NCBI RefSeq assembly: GCF_002305895.1
Contig: NZ_CP022203.1
Location: 7,970,001 to 8,034,000, forward strand
Length of the DNA: 64,000 nt
Direction of reading: 5' to 3'
Origin: Corallococcus macrosporus DSM 14697
Lineage (GTDB): Bacteria > Myxococcota > Myxococcia > Myxococcales > Myxococcaceae
A model generated the notes under the pieces. It did no database searches. It was not told the DNA's origin and worked only from the letters and a program-made list of their open reading frames with translations. The first letter of the stretch is position 1, and each line of letters starts with the position of its first letter. The position numbers were made by a program, and so were the translations under genes. This document shows positions 8,268 through 16,729 of this stretch, one piece after another.

Positions 8268-8663
8268 GTGTCGATGAAGAAGCCGGCGGTGGGCAGCGTG
8301 GGCTGGATGGACCTCACGGTGAAGGACGCCGTGGCGGTGCGGGACTTCTACAAGGACGTGGTGGGGTGGACGGCCACCGGCGTTGACATGGGCGGCTACG
8401 AGGACTTCGTCATGATGCCCCCGAGCGGCGGAGAGACGCCCGCCGGAGGCATCTGCCACGCGCGGGGGCCCAACGCGGACATGCCCTCCGGGTGGATGGT
8501 CTACATCACCGTGGCGGACCTGGAGCAGAGCCTGGAGCGCGTCACCGCGATGGGCGGCAAGGTGCGCGGCGGGATTCGCGGCTCCGAGAAGGCGGGGCGC
8601 TTCTGCGTCATCGAGGACCCGTCCGGCACGCTGTGCGCGCTCTACCAGTCAGGGAGCGACTGA
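8268..8663 (+). CDS. VOC-family (glyoxalase/bleomycin-resistance fold) protein
   Basis: 131 residues from a GTG start with GGGAG seven bases upstream. One VOC unit pair is visible: WMDLTVKDAVAVRDFYKDVVGW at the start (split here as WMDLTVKDAVAVRDF then YKDVVGW) and VYITVADLEQSLERVTAMGG in the second half, ending with CVIEDPSGTLCALYQ. Members are metal-dependent lyases, dioxygenases or drug-binding proteins; the ligand here is unknown. It follows the PilT-like pair by 35 bp on the same strand and may be a passenger in that transcript. Confidence 0.85.
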   Translation: MSMKKPAVGSVGWMDLTVKDAVAVRDFYKDVVGWTATGVDMGGYEDFVMMPPSGGETPAGGICHARGPNADMPSGWMVYITVADLEQSLERVTAMGGKVRGGIRGSEKAGRFCVIEDPSGTLCALYQSGSD

Positions 8664-8729
8664 CGGGCCGCACGCGCCTCCCCGGGTTGCTTCCGGGCGT
8701 CAGAGCCGGGTGGTAGAGCCGACTCCGTC

Positions 8730-9293
8730 ATGGACGAAGCGCGGGGAGGACAGGACAGGAAGAAGGAGCGCGGGCCCAAGCGGCCCCGGAAGGTGTCCCC
8801 CACCTATCTGGAGAACGCGGCGCTCCACTACCTGAAGCGGTACGCGGCGACGAAGCGCCAGCTCCAGCGCGTGCTGCTGCGCCGGGTGGACCGCTCCCTC
8901 AAGTTCCACGGCGGTGAGCGCGGCGAGGCGCTCGCCTGGGTGGACGCGCTGCTCGCCAAGCTGGTGCGCAACGGCCTGCTCAACGACGAGGCCTACGCGC
9001 AGATGAAGGCGAACTCGCTGCGCGCCTCGGGCCGCAGCACGCGGGTGATTGCCCAGAAGCTGCGCCTCAAGGGGGTGCCCGCGGAGCTCGTGGCGCGGAA
9101 GGTCGCCGACGCCACCCAGGAGGTCTCCGAGGAAGAAGCCGCGCGCATCTGGGCGCGCAAGAAGCGGCTGGGCCCCTTCCGCAAGCAGCCCGGCACCCGG
9201 GAGGAGCACCGGAGGAAGGACCTCGCGGCGCTGGCCCGGGCGGGGTTCTCCTTCGGCATCGCGAAGAAGGTCATCGACTCCAGCCCGGCCTGA
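8730..9293 (+). CDS. recX: RecX-family regulatory protein
   Basis: 187 residues, made largely of the three-helix repeats of RecX: YLENAALHYLKRYAATKRQL, then WVDALLAKLVRNGLLNDEAYAQ (the signature GLLNDxxYA), then RVIAQKLRLKGVPAELVA. RecX binds RecA filaments and limits or tunes strand exchange. An N-terminal Lys/Arg-rich segment (DRKKERGPKRPRK) is an addition over the typical protein. recA is not adjacent; the gene sits alone after the VOC gene and faces a small lipoprotein gene. Confidence 0.85.
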   Translation: MDEARGGQDRKKERGPKRPRKVSPTYLENAALHYLKRYAATKRQLQRVLLRRVDRSLKFHGGERGEALAWVDALLAKLVRNGLLNDEAYAQMKANSLRASGRSTRVIAQKLRLKGVPAELVARKVADATQEVSEEEAARIWARKKRLGPFRKQPGTREEHRRKDLAALARAGFSFGIAKKVIDSSPA

Positions 9294-9309
9294 CGCGGCG
9301 ACGTGAAGC

Positions 9310-9345
9310 CGCGGTGGCCCGCCCCGGCTGGCGCGGGCCACCGCG
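9310..9345. terminator. Bidirectional hairpin between recX and the small lipoprotein gene
   Basis: A perfect 13-bp stem (CGCGGTGGCCCGC / GCGGGCCACCGCG) with a ten-base loop fills the gap between the two convergent stop codons (9293 and 9355). No U-run on either side. Confidence 0.65.
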
Positions 9346-9354
9346 AGCGCACGC

Positions 9355-9558
9355 TCAGTCGTCGGTGGCGTCTTCGATTTCGTCCCCGGCCTCCTCGGCC
9401 GTGTCCTTGATTTCGTCGCCCGCGTCTTCCGCGGCGTCCTCGGTCTTCTCCGCGGCGCGCTCGACGTCGTTCTCCGCGCTCTCCCGCGTGTTGCGGTGGC
9501 AACCCGTGCCAACCACCAGGACGCCCAGCGCCGCGGCCAACAGCATGTTCTTCAGCAT
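9355..9558 (-). CDS. Small acidic lipoprotein
   Basis: 67 residues from the ATG at 9558, with AGGGAGGG upstream. The signal peptide ends in the lipobox VGTGC, so the mature protein is anchored by Cys20. The mature part is a charged helix built of short repeats (AEDAGDEIKDTAEEAGDEIEDATDD), resembling entericidin-like or helix-repeat lipoproteins. Function unknown; the helical heptad-like pattern suggests a structural or stress-related envelope role. Confidence 0.75.
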   Translation of the reverse strand: MLKNMLLAAALGVLVVGTGCHRNTRESAENDVERAAEKTEDAAEDAGDEIKDTAEEAGDEIEDATDD

Positions 9559-9662
9559 GCGTTCATCCCTCCCTGAAAGTGCGGCGGAAGATAGCCACGG
9601 CCGCGCTGGCGCCAAGGAGGGGGGGTGCGCAATGTCAGGACACGCACATGAAGGTGGGCCCG

Positions 9663-11117
9663 CTACCGGGCGCGCCAGGCCTTCATGCGGGCGTCGCTCG
9701 CCTCGCCGCGCCGCAGGGCCTCCAGCCCCGTGGGGAGGTGCACCGGCGCGTCCGCCCACTCCGACAGGCGCCCGAGCAGGAAGCTGCGCTGCGGCTCCGG
9801 CAGCGCGCCCAGCGTCCCGAAGAAGCCGATGCTGTCATCGGCGATGACGCGGTAGGCGTCGTTGCTCGGCGTGACGTTGAAGGCGCTGGCGGTCCAGGGG
9901 CTCAGGCCGCCGTAGATGAGCAGCACGCGCTTCGCCTCGAAGCGGGTCCACGCCTCCAGCAGGCCCGCCGTCCAGGGCTCGTAGGACTTGCGCACGCCCG
10001 CGGGCGGGAAGCGCGTGGGGACGTGCTCACCGGCGTAGCGCAGCAGGGGCCGCAGGTGCACCTCCGGGTAGCCCGGGCCGCCGAGCTGCGTGGCGCCCTG
10101 GTAGTAGAGGGGCGCCGACTCCTCCAGCGCCTGGTCGGAGAAGGTGAACTCCAGCGTGGAGACGTAGCTGAAGAAGGCGAAGAGCTCCTCCGCGCTCGCC
10201 TCCGGCGAGGGCAGCCCGTCACACGTCCCCGCCATGCCGTAGTACTGCCAGAAGATGAAGGGCACCTCGATGACGGCGAACTCGAGGGCGCGGTCCTTCC
10301 CCAGCGTGTTGAAGGTGAAGCCCTGGGCGTCATAGCCGTCCATGAAGGGCAGCAGCTCGTCGCGGCGGGTCAGCGCGGCGTACTGGAGGGACGCGAGCTG
10401 CTGGCGGCAGGCCGCGTCGCCCACCTTCGTGAGGAGGAAGCGCCCGTGGCGCGCGTCATGGAGGCCCCGGTTGTGCTGCGCCGAGTAGGTCACCGTGGCG
10501 TGGACGTCGTTCGGGAAGAAGAAGCGGTGGGCCAGGGCGGCGGTGCCCCCCTTGAAGACGCCCGTGGACAGCCAGCGCCCGCCGTACAGCGGCTTGAAGG
10601 CCTCCACCAGCCGGTGCGCATCCGCCGCCGCCTGCCACACCGTCAGCTTCCGCCAGTCCATGGCGGCCGGCTTCGACGCGCCGTAGAAGCGGTGCTCCAC
10701 GGTGAGCTGGTTGCCCTGGAGCAGGTCCGTGGGCTCGGCGGGGATGGGCTCCTCGAAGATGGCGGTGCCCTCCGTGTCCAGCACCATGGGCGCGGACGCC
10801 GAGCGGTGCATCAGCGTCACCCGCTGCTGGAAGCGCGTGCCCCAGGGACGCAGGTGGTCCACGGGCTGCTCGTAGTCCATGGTGAAGAAGCGGAAGCCGC
10901 TGACCTCGACGTCGCTCAGCACCGTGAGGCCGGGGATGGACTCCAGGTGGGTGCGGATGTCCGCGCTCGACAGGTCCACGGAGACGGGCGCGGGCGCGGT
11001 CCCCTGCTCCAGGGACTCCAGCCCCTCCGTCGTCGAGCCACCACAGGCGAACAGCCACGCGACGAGCAGCCCGCCTACCGCGAACCGCGCCCCGCTCCGT
11101 ATCTGCCTGCTTCGCAT
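9663..11117 (-). CDS. S37-family (tripeptidyl-aminopeptidase-like) lipoprotein, nucleophile apparently lost
   Basis: 484 residues from the ATG at 11117; the lipobox FACG gives an anchored Cys near residue 21. The body follows the secreted tripeptidyl aminopeptidase family S37 (alpha/beta hydrolase): FRFFTMDYEQPVDH, LTVEHRFYGASKPAAMDW, HRFFFPNDVHATVTYSAQHN, and KRVLLIYGGLSPWTASAF near the end. The nucleophile elbow, expected as G-x-S-K-G-G, reads G-V-F-K-G-G near residue 186 (codon TTC). Unless the nucleophile lies elsewhere, the enzyme would be inactive and might act as a binding protein. It stands alone on the minus strand. Confidence 0.75.
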   Translation of the reverse strand: MRSRQIRSGARFAVGGLLVAWLFACGGSTTEGLESLEQGTAPAPVSVDLSSADIRTHLESIPGLTVLSDVEVSGFRFFTMDYEQPVDHLRPWGTRFQQRVTLMHRSASAPMVLDTEGTAIFEEPIPAEPTDLLQGNQLTVEHRFYGASKPAAMDWRKLTVWQAAADAHRLVEAFKPLYGGRWLSTGVFKGGTAALAHRFFFPNDVHATVTYSAQHNRGLHDARHGRFLLTKVGDAACRQQLASLQYAALTRRDELLPFMDGYDAQGFTFNTLGKDRALEFAVIEVPFIFWQYYGMAGTCDGLPSPEASAEELFAFFSYVSTLEFTFSDQALEESAPLYYQGATQLGGPGYPEVHLRPLLRYAGEHVPTRFPPAGVRKSYEPWTAGLLEAWTRFEAKRVLLIYGGLSPWTASAFNVTPSNDAYRVIADDSIGFFGTLGALPEPQRSFLLGRLSEWADAPVHLPTGLEALRRGEASDARMKAWRAR

Positions 11118-11247
11118 GGTGTCGTCCCTTCGGTGCCGTTGAAGCCCGCGAGGATAGCAGGCCAGGGCTTGCTCCAGGCATGGGTGAATTGACGCACCCC
11201 GCCTGCACACCGGCACACCAGTCCCCCACAACGGGCGGTGACGCGGA

Positions 11248-12117
11248 CTATTTCCAGGACGCCGGCGGCGCCTGCTCCAGCAGGTCCTCTCGCATCACCG
11301 AGAAGACGGCCTGCCCACATCGGCCCCGCATGTCCGCCGTGGCGCGCGCCACCCGGACGACATAGCGCACACCGTCCAGGGTCAGCCGTGCCGGCGCTCC
11401 GACAGGGGCCGCCACCAGGCTCCCCGGGCCCGGCGTGTGTTTCGCGGCGCGCACCTGGAGCTGGGCGCCCAGTTCGTGCGAGCCCTCCGCCAGCTCGCAG
11501 CCCGCGTCCTCCCAGCGGACGCGCAGCTCCGGGACGAGTCCTTCGGGGAGCAGCACGTCTCCCGCGGTGGTGGTGGGGGCGTTCGGCACCGTGAGCAGCA
11601 GCAGCCGGCCCTGTGCGTCCCGCAGGGTGTCCCCCGACAGCAACACGGGGAGCTCGCCATCCTCCTTCGTCGGACAGGGCGCGGACTCGCGATGGCTGGT
11701 CCATTGAACGACCCGTCCCTCCAGGTCCGCCAGCACGTCCGGCACCTGGAGGGTGTAGCTCACGCCGCCGCGCACCCGCCCCGCGTCGTACTCCAGCACC
11801 GAGGCCCACCGGTCCTCGTGGCGGTAGGCGCCGCGCAACTGGCGGGCGATGGTGAAGCGGCGCTCCAGCCGCGTGCCCGCGCGCTGCTGGGCGGCGTCCT
11901 CGGGCACTTCCTTGAACGCCACGTCCACCTGGGCCGCGCGCCAGACGTCGGCGCACCGGCCTTCGCGCTGGAGTGCTGCGAGGTCGCGCCCGGCGTCGGG
12001 GATGGGCTCGGAGCACTTCACCTGGCAGCCCGTCAGGCTGGCCAGGAAGAGCCCCACGGCACCGCGCGCCCAGCCCATCCGGGCATGACTCCGCCCCGGA
12101 CGAGGCCGCCTGCTCAT
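11248..12117 (-). CDS. Hypothetical lipoprotein, third gene of the metzincin operon
   Basis: 289 residues. The ATG at 12117 overlaps the stop of the protease gene (ATGA, 12114-12117), which fixes the start. The N-terminus is basic, then GLFLASLTGCQVKC gives a lipobox. The rest is a beta-rich domain of no family I recognise, with cysteines at CADVWR, APCPT, AGCEL and GRCGQ that could form two disulfides. Coupled translation with the metzincin suggests a partner, inhibitor or anchor for it; that is inference. Confidence 0.72.
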   Translation of the reverse strand: MSRRPRPGRSHARMGWARGAVGLFLASLTGCQVKCSEPIPDAGRDLAALQREGRCADVWRAAQVDVAFKEVPEDAAQQRAGTRLERRFTIARQLRGAYRHEDRWASVLEYDAGRVRGGVSYTLQVPDVLADLEGRVVQWTSHRESAPCPTKEDGELPVLLSGDTLRDAQGRLLLLTVPNAPTTTAGDVLLPEGLVPELRVRWEDAGCELAEGSHELGAQLQVRAAKHTPGPGSLVAAPVGAPARLTLDGVRYVVRVARATADMRGRCGQAVFSVMREDLLEQAPPASWK

Positions 12118-13862
12118 GGGCACTCGGCGTACAGCGTCGTGCCATCGGGCGACACGAGGAAGGACTCGCCCTCCACCTGCCCTCGCGCCCGCAGCCGCTC
12201 CCGCTTGCGCTCCACCGACCGGCGCCGCGCCGCCACGGACGGCTCCGCGTGCGGCACGTGCGGCTGGAAGCGCGCCGGCCCGCCCTTGTCGTCCGGCGCG
12301 TACCTCGCCAGCCACGCGCGGTGGGCGCCGTCATCCGCGTCACCGTCGTCCAGGAAGTCGAGCTCCACCGTGCCCCACTCGTTCACGTCGCAGTCACAGG
12401 AGCCACAGCCGGGGAAGCCGCACCCCAGGAAGCCGTCCCGGCAGGAGACACACCTGCTCTTGGGGGAGGTGCCGCAGGCCGCGCACGCGTTGGCGCCGAA
12501 CGAATACGTGTGCCAGCCCGGCGAGCCCACGCCGAGCATCTGGTAGCGGTAGTTCATCACGCTGGCGTGCACCACGCTGGTCTGCCCCGGCACCTCGTTG
12601 CCGTTGTGGTCCAGCGCCAGATTGTGCCCCAGCTCGTGGATGAAGGTGCCGCGCTGCTCCTGGAGGCTCGGGCTGCTCCAGCAGCCCAGGCTGACGATGA
12701 GGTCATTGCCCAGCACCTCCGCCCTGCCGGACGAGCACGACGTGCCGCTGCCCTGCCGGTACGCCCACAGCGCATAGTGGAAGTAGGGCCGCCGCTCCGG
12801 ATTCCCGGAGGAGAAGCCGCTCTGCTTCAAGGCGTAGAAGTCCACGCCGCCCGAGCACGCGCCGAAGCACACCACTTCATGCCAGGGCAGCGCGCTGTCG
12901 ATGAAGGCATGCAGCCGCACGCCCGAGTCCCGCGCGAACACCGCCGCCGCGTCCGCCACCAGCCCGGCATACGGCTTCCGCGTGAGATAGGGATTGGTGG
13001 GGTGCTCCATCCAATCCACCTCCACGTAGAGGTCCTTCACGGTGGGGCTGCCCCACTCGGAGAAGGAGAAGCCGTCGTTGCCGAACAGCTCCAGCGTGTC
13101 CGGAATCCCGTCCCCGTCCGAGTCCTTCGAGTCCGGGTTCATCCCCACCAGCGGCTCCAGGGCGTTGGAGATGCCGTCTTCGTCCTCGTCGTTGTCGCTG
13201 AAGATGGTGGACCACAGCGCCTCGTCGTGGACGAAGCTGGCCGTGCCCGTGCTCCCGGGGAAGCGGCCCACCACCGCGCGCTGGGCGCCCGCGTTCTGCG
13301 TGCTCGCCGCGACGGCCAGCGGATAGGCGCGAGGCCCGCTGTCGTCGTCGTGTTGCAGGTACTCCGTGTTGGAGCGCAGCAGGAAGACCAGGTGGTCTCC
13401 CGCGCCCGGCGTCGTGGACGTGGCCCTGAAGGTGTCCCGGGCGTTCCAGGCGAAGCTGAGCGGCACGCCGCCGAAGGGCTGGTTGCTCAGGACGAGCATG
13501 CCGTTGCGATACAGGCTGGCGGTGCCGCCTCGCCCGTCCGCGTACGCGCGCACCCAGACGCGGTAGAGGCCGGAGTCCGGCGCGGTGAACGTCACGCAGG
13601 AGCGCGCCGCCCCCGCGCAGTCGTCCCCCACGGCCACCTGGCTCCAGACGCCGCCGCGCTCCCTGAGCACGTGCAGGACGGTGTCGGGCGCGGTGCCCGT
13701 CAAATCCCGCGTCTCGTAGGTGTAGGTCTGCCCCGCGTCCAGCCAGGTGGCGAGCCAGATGAAGCTGCCCCAGTCGCGCGAAGCCACGTAGTGCGGCCCG
13801 GCCAGCGCCAGCGCGGGCGCCAGCAGCGCCAGCGTGAAGAGCCCTCTCAGGGGTGCCTTCAT
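12114..13862 (-). CDS. Secreted metzincin-type zinc metalloprotease with calcium-binding repeats
   Basis: 582 residues with a signal peptide (LALLAPALALAG). Residues about 20-200 form a beta-rich domain like bacterial pre-peptidase modules. Residues about 215-260 hold thrombospondin type-3-like acidic repeats (DNDEDEDGISNALEP, DSKDSDGDGIPDTLE), which bind calcium. The catalytic site is HELGHNLALDH near residues 409-419, the full HExxHxxxxxH of metzincins, with Met-turn SVMNYRY downstream. A Cys-rich segment follows (CAACGTSPKSRCVSC ... CGFPGCGSCDCD). Both flanking genes overlap it by 4 bp, so all three are made together. Confidence 0.88.
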   Translation of the reverse strand: MKAPLRGLFTLALLAPALALAGPHYVASRDWGSFIWLATWLDAGQTYTYETRDLTGTAPDTVLHVLRERGGVWSQVAVGDDCAGAARSCVTFTAPDSGLYRVWVRAYADGRGGTASLYRNGMLVLSNQPFGGVPLSFAWNARDTFRATSTTPGAGDHLVFLLRSNTEYLQHDDDSGPRAYPLAVAASTQNAGAQRAVVGRFPGSTGTASFVHDEALWSTIFSDNDEDEDGISNALEPLVGMNPDSKDSDGDGIPDTLELFGNDGFSFSEWGSPTVKDLYVEVDWMEHPTNPYLTRKPYAGLVADAAAVFARDSGVRLHAFIDSALPWHEVVCFGACSGGVDFYALKQSGFSSGNPERRPYFHYALWAYRQGSGTSCSSGRAEVLGNDLIVSLGCWSSPSLQEQRGTFIHELGHNLALDHNGNEVPGQTSVVHASVMNYRYQMLGVGSPGWHTYSFGANACAACGTSPKSRCVSCRDGFLGCGFPGCGSCDCDVNEWGTVELDFLDDGDADDGAHRAWLARYAPDDKGGPARFQPHVPHAEPSVAARRRSVERKRERLRARGQVEGESFLVSPDGTTLYAECP

Positions 13863-14461
13863 CGCGTCGCCTCCGCGTGGAAGAAGGACTCCTTGAAGGC
13901 GTCATGCTGCCGCGCCTGCTCCTCCGGCGGGAGTGAACGCCACTTCTCGCGCTCCACGCTGAGCGCGTGTTGGTAGCGCGCGTCGACGTCTCTCGCGTGG
14001 AGGTCCGCGGCCGAGGGCTCCGGCGGTGGGGCCAGCTTCGCCACCAGGTTCAGCGCCGCCAGGTAGCGCCGCTCCTTCTCCGCGCGCTCGCCGGGCGCCG
14101 CGTCCATGAAGGCGCGCTCCGTGCGCGCCACCAGCGCCGCCAGGTCGTCCACCGGCTCCTCGCGGAGCACGGCCAGCTCGTCCGGCGTCAGGGGTACCAG
14201 CGCGCGCGCCGCGAACCGCTCCCACTCCGGGACTTCAGCCTGGTCGCGCGCCACCTGCACCAGGGAGCCGGTGTCAGCCTTCGCCGGCTCGACGTGGAAG
14301 CGCGGCTCGGCGGCGACCTTGGGCGGAGAGGCGCGCGTCCGGGCGGCTTCGAGCGATGCGCCTCCATTGCCAAGCGCCCACCGGGGGACCAGCAAGGAAG
14401 TCCCGGCTCCAACCAGCAGGACGCCCAGCACCACCGCCGCGACCTCTCCTCGTGCGCGCAT
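13859..14461 (-). CDS. Membrane-anchored hypothetical protein, first gene of the metzincin operon
   Basis: 200 residues. One N-terminal membrane segment (VAAVVLGVLLVGAGTSLLV) is followed by a helical, charged soluble region rich in Glu/Arg/Ala. Segment SLPPEEQARQHDAFKESFF near the C-terminus is reminiscent of lipase-chaperone or LifO-like helical proteins, but not enough to assign it. Its stop overlaps the protease start (ATGA at 13859-13862). A role as membrane-bound chaperone or regulator for the secreted protease is a reasonable guess only. Confidence 0.7.
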   Translation of the reverse strand: MRARGEVAAVVLGVLLVGAGTSLLVPRWALGNGGASLEAARTRASPPKVAAEPRFHVEPAKADTGSLVQVARDQAEVPEWERFAARALVPLTPDELAVLREEPVDDLAALVARTERAFMDAAPGERAEKERRYLAALNLVAKLAPPPEPSAADLHARDVDARYQHALSVEREKWRSLPPEEQARQHDAFKESFFHAEATR

Positions 14462-14549
14462 GCGAACTCCCCCTCTCGCTCGCGCGCAGCTCTAGCTCCA
14501 TTTTCCGGTGACGGCAAACCCACCCCGCCTGGGGCCTGCACACCATGCG

Positions 14550-14643
14550 GAAGTGTCACGCCCCGGACGCATCGCGAGGCGGCTTCACCGCGCCACGGCA
14601 TGCGCGTGGGCCTCACGCCCTGCGTGCCGAAGTGTCATGCCCC
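14550..14643. repeat. Two direct copies of a 15-bp motif upstream of the metzincin operon
   Basis: GAAGTGTCACGCCCC (14550-14564) and GAAGTGTCATGCCCC (14629-14643) match at 14 of 15 bases, 79 bp apart, in the otherwise empty 200-bp gap. They lie about 90 and 170 bp upstream of the operon start. They may be activator or repressor sites; no promoter was assigned. Confidence 0.4.
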
Positions 14644-14661
14644 AGATGTCCGAGGGGGACG

Positions 14662-15318
14662 CTAGGCCTGGGGAATCGGCCGGCCCGGGCCATGGAACAC
14701 CACGACGGGCGCGGGCAAGGTGAGCGATTCACCCTCTGGCGTCGTGCCCGTGGCGCCCTGGGCGAGCGGACGTCCGCCGGACAGCCACGCGCGCGCCCGC
14801 GACACCAGCCACTGCGCCCCACGAAGCGCGTCGCGGACCAGCAGCAGCGGCGCGTCGCGCGTCAGCAGCGCGGGAGAGGTCGCCCTGCCCGTGGCGTCGG
14901 GCTGCCCCACGCCCAGCTCGTAGACCAGCTTCCCGCCCAGCGTCGCCGTGTAGAGCGCCAGTCCACAGGCGCCCAGGCCCAACACCACGGTGGCCGCGGT
15001 GGGCTCGCGCCGCAACCGCCACACCGTCACGCCCAGGGCGCCCAGCAGCACGGTGGCATTGCCCATGCCATGCACGAACGTCATGTCCCGGGCACGAGGC
15101 GCCTCCAGCCGCACCTCCTGGCTGGCCGCCAGCCCCGTCACCCCCGCGAAGATTCCTCCCACGGTGCCAACCACCCAGATGCGGCGTGCCACCCGGGCCC
15201 AGGCGCTGTCACCCGTCGACACGGAGATGAGGTCCGCCACCGCCGCGGTGGGCAGCAGGGCCAGTGGCATGTGCACCAGCGCCGGGTGCAATTCGTGCAG
15301 CGTCATCTGCTTCTTCAT
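14662..15318 (-). CDS. DUF2231-type inner-membrane protein
   Basis: 218 residues. The family entry motif LHPALVHMPLALLPTAAVADL is clear at residues 8-28, with four hydrophobic segments up to about residue 135. The C-terminal 80 residues are soluble. The paired His residues in the first helix and FVHGMGNATV in the third could bind heme or metal, as proposed for related membrane redox proteins. Function is not established. A short perfect dyad (15370-15385) lies upstream. Confidence 0.78.
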   Translation of the reverse strand: MKKQMTLHELHPALVHMPLALLPTAAVADLISVSTGDSAWARVARRIWVVGTVGGIFAGVTGLAASQEVRLEAPRARDMTFVHGMGNATVLLGALGVTVWRLRREPTAATVVLGLGACGLALYTATLGGKLVYELGVGQPDATGRATSPALLTRDAPLLLVRDALRGAQWLVSRARAWLSGGRPLAQGATGTTPEGESLTLPAPVVVFHGPGRPIPQA

Positions 15319-15369
15319 CGCGCGGCCTCCTGACCTCGTCTTCGAAGGTTAGGCACCCCGAGGACCCAT

Positions 15370-15385
15370 GGCAGGCACGCCTGCC
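15370..15385. terminator. Short perfect dyad between map and the DUF2231 gene
   Basis: GGCAGGC-AC-GCCTGCC, 7-bp arms. Two bases are too few for a stable RNA loop without opening inner pairs, so it could be a weak terminator for map or a protein-binding site for the DUF2231 gene. Confidence 0.3.
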
Positions 15386-15432
15386 TGCCCGCCCTGGAAG
15401 GCGCAGGCCGCGTTCAATCCTGGGCGAAGCGT

Positions 15433-16215
15433 TCAGCAGGCGATTTCGAGCGGGATGACACGCTCTGGCTGGGTGAGCACCTCGCAGCCCTCGGCCGTCA
15501 CCAGGAGGGTGTGCTCGAACTGGGCGGAGAGGCTGCCGTCCTCCGTCACCACCGTCCAGCCATCCGCCAGGATGCGGATGTCCGGCCGGCCCAGGTTCAC
15601 CATGGGCTCCACGGTGAAGACCATGCCCGAGCGCAGCTTGATGCCCGAGCCCCGCTTGCCGGTATGGGGAACGGTGGGCGGCCCGTGCATCTGGTGGCCA
15701 ATGCCATGCCCGCCGAACTCCTCCACCACGCTACAGCCCTCCTTCTTCGCCAGCTCCTCGATGGCCGCGCCAATGTCCCCCAGCCGCGCGCCATGGCGGA
15801 CGACGGCGATGCCCGCGTCGCGGCACCGGCGCGCCACGTCCACGATGTGACGGGCATCGTCGGACACCTCGCCCACGAGGAACGTGGCGGAGGTGTCTCC
15901 GTGGAAGCCATCCAGGAACGTCGTCACGTCCACGTTGATGATGTCCCCGCGGGCCACCCGCTCGGCGGGGCTCGGAATGCCGTGGCAGATGACGTGGTTG
16001 CGGCTGGTGCAGACGGTGGCCGGGAAGCCCTTGTACCCTAGCTGGCTGGGCTTGCCGCCCCGGCGCGCCGTGTCCTCACGAACCCACTGGTCGATGTCTC
16101 CCGTGGACACACCGGGGGTCAGCTTCGAGGCGACGAAGGCCAGCGTACCCGCGGCGGCCTGGCTCGCGCGGCGCAGGCGCTCGACCTCCGCGCCCTTGAA
16201 GAGAGGGATGCTCAT
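15433..16215 (-). CDS. map: Methionine aminopeptidase, type I
   Basis: 260 residues from the ATG at 16215. It removes the initiator Met from new proteins. The metal-binding residues of the pita-bread fold are in place: CHGIPSP with the substrate-site His, INVDVTTFLDGFHGDTSATF (the two Asp ligands), GHGIGHQMHGPPTVPH (His ligand), MVFTVEPMV (Glu) and DGSLSAQFEHTLLVT (Glu). Length and order suit type I without extra N-terminal zinc fingers. It is not next to ribosomal protein genes, so it is probably a second map paralogue. A LysR-type HTH gene starts 103 bp away, divergently. Confidence 0.95.
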   Translation of the reverse strand: MSIPLFKGAEVERLRRASQAAAGTLAFVASKLTPGVSTGDIDQWVREDTARRGGKPSQLGYKGFPATVCTSRNHVICHGIPSPAERVARGDIINVDVTTFLDGFHGDTSATFLVGEVSDDARHIVDVARRCRDAGIAVVRHGARLGDIGAAIEELAKKEGCSVVEEFGGHGIGHQMHGPPTVPHTGKRGSGIKLRSGMVFTVEPMVNLGRPDIRILADGWTVVTEDGSLSAQFEHTLLVTAEGCEVLTQPERVIPLEIAC

Positions 16216-16317
16216 GGCCGCCAAGGTGGGGTGCCAGGGGGCCCACCGTCCAATGCTGTTTCGGTATGGCCCGCGGGGGCGTGTACCCGCCATGGGCCGC
16301 GCGCTAGAGTGGCGGAC

Positions 16318-16596
16318 GTGAGCCTCACGCACATCCAGTCCTTCGTCGCCGTTGCCGAGGAGTGCAACGTGAGCCGGGCCGCGCGCCGCCTGCACCTGAC
16401 GCAGCCGCCGCTCACCCGCCACATCCAGGCGCTCGAGGACGAGCTGGGGGCCCGCCTCTTCGAGCGGACCCGGGGTGGCATGCGCCTGCTCCCCGCGGGC
16501 GAGGCCTTCCTGTGCCACGCGCGTCGCATCCTGGCGGAGGTGGACGCCGCCCTGCTCACCGTGCGGGACGTGGCGGGCAGCCGCACCGGCGGATGA
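16318..16596 (+). CDS. LysR-type DNA-binding domain protein, no effector domain
   Basis: 92 residues from the GTG at 16318. The whole protein is a LysR winged-helix domain plus linker helix: SLTHIQSFVAVAEECNVSRA, then the recognition helix AARRLHLTQPPLTRHIQAL, ELGARLFERTRGGMRLLPAG, and the linker helix CHARRILAEVDAALLTVRDV. It stops at TGA where a normal LysR (about 300 residues) would enter its substrate-binding domain. No effector-domain remnants are visible in the 130 bp that follow. Either a genuine mini-regulator or an old truncation; it is divergent from map. Confidence 0.75.
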   Translation: MSLTHIQSFVAVAEECNVSRAARRLHLTQPPLTRHIQALEDELGARLFERTRGGMRLLPAGEAFLCHARRILAEVDAALLTVRDVAGSRTGG

Positions 16597-16729
16597 CCCG
16601 CGCCTCACGCGCCGGGCCCCTGGCGTGCGTTCAACACCGGACGGACAGGGGCGCGCCGAGGCCGGCCTCGCGCGCGCCCTGGCCCCATCCGCCTGCCGCC
16701 CCGGCCGGGGGCTGCTAGAGCGAGCAACG

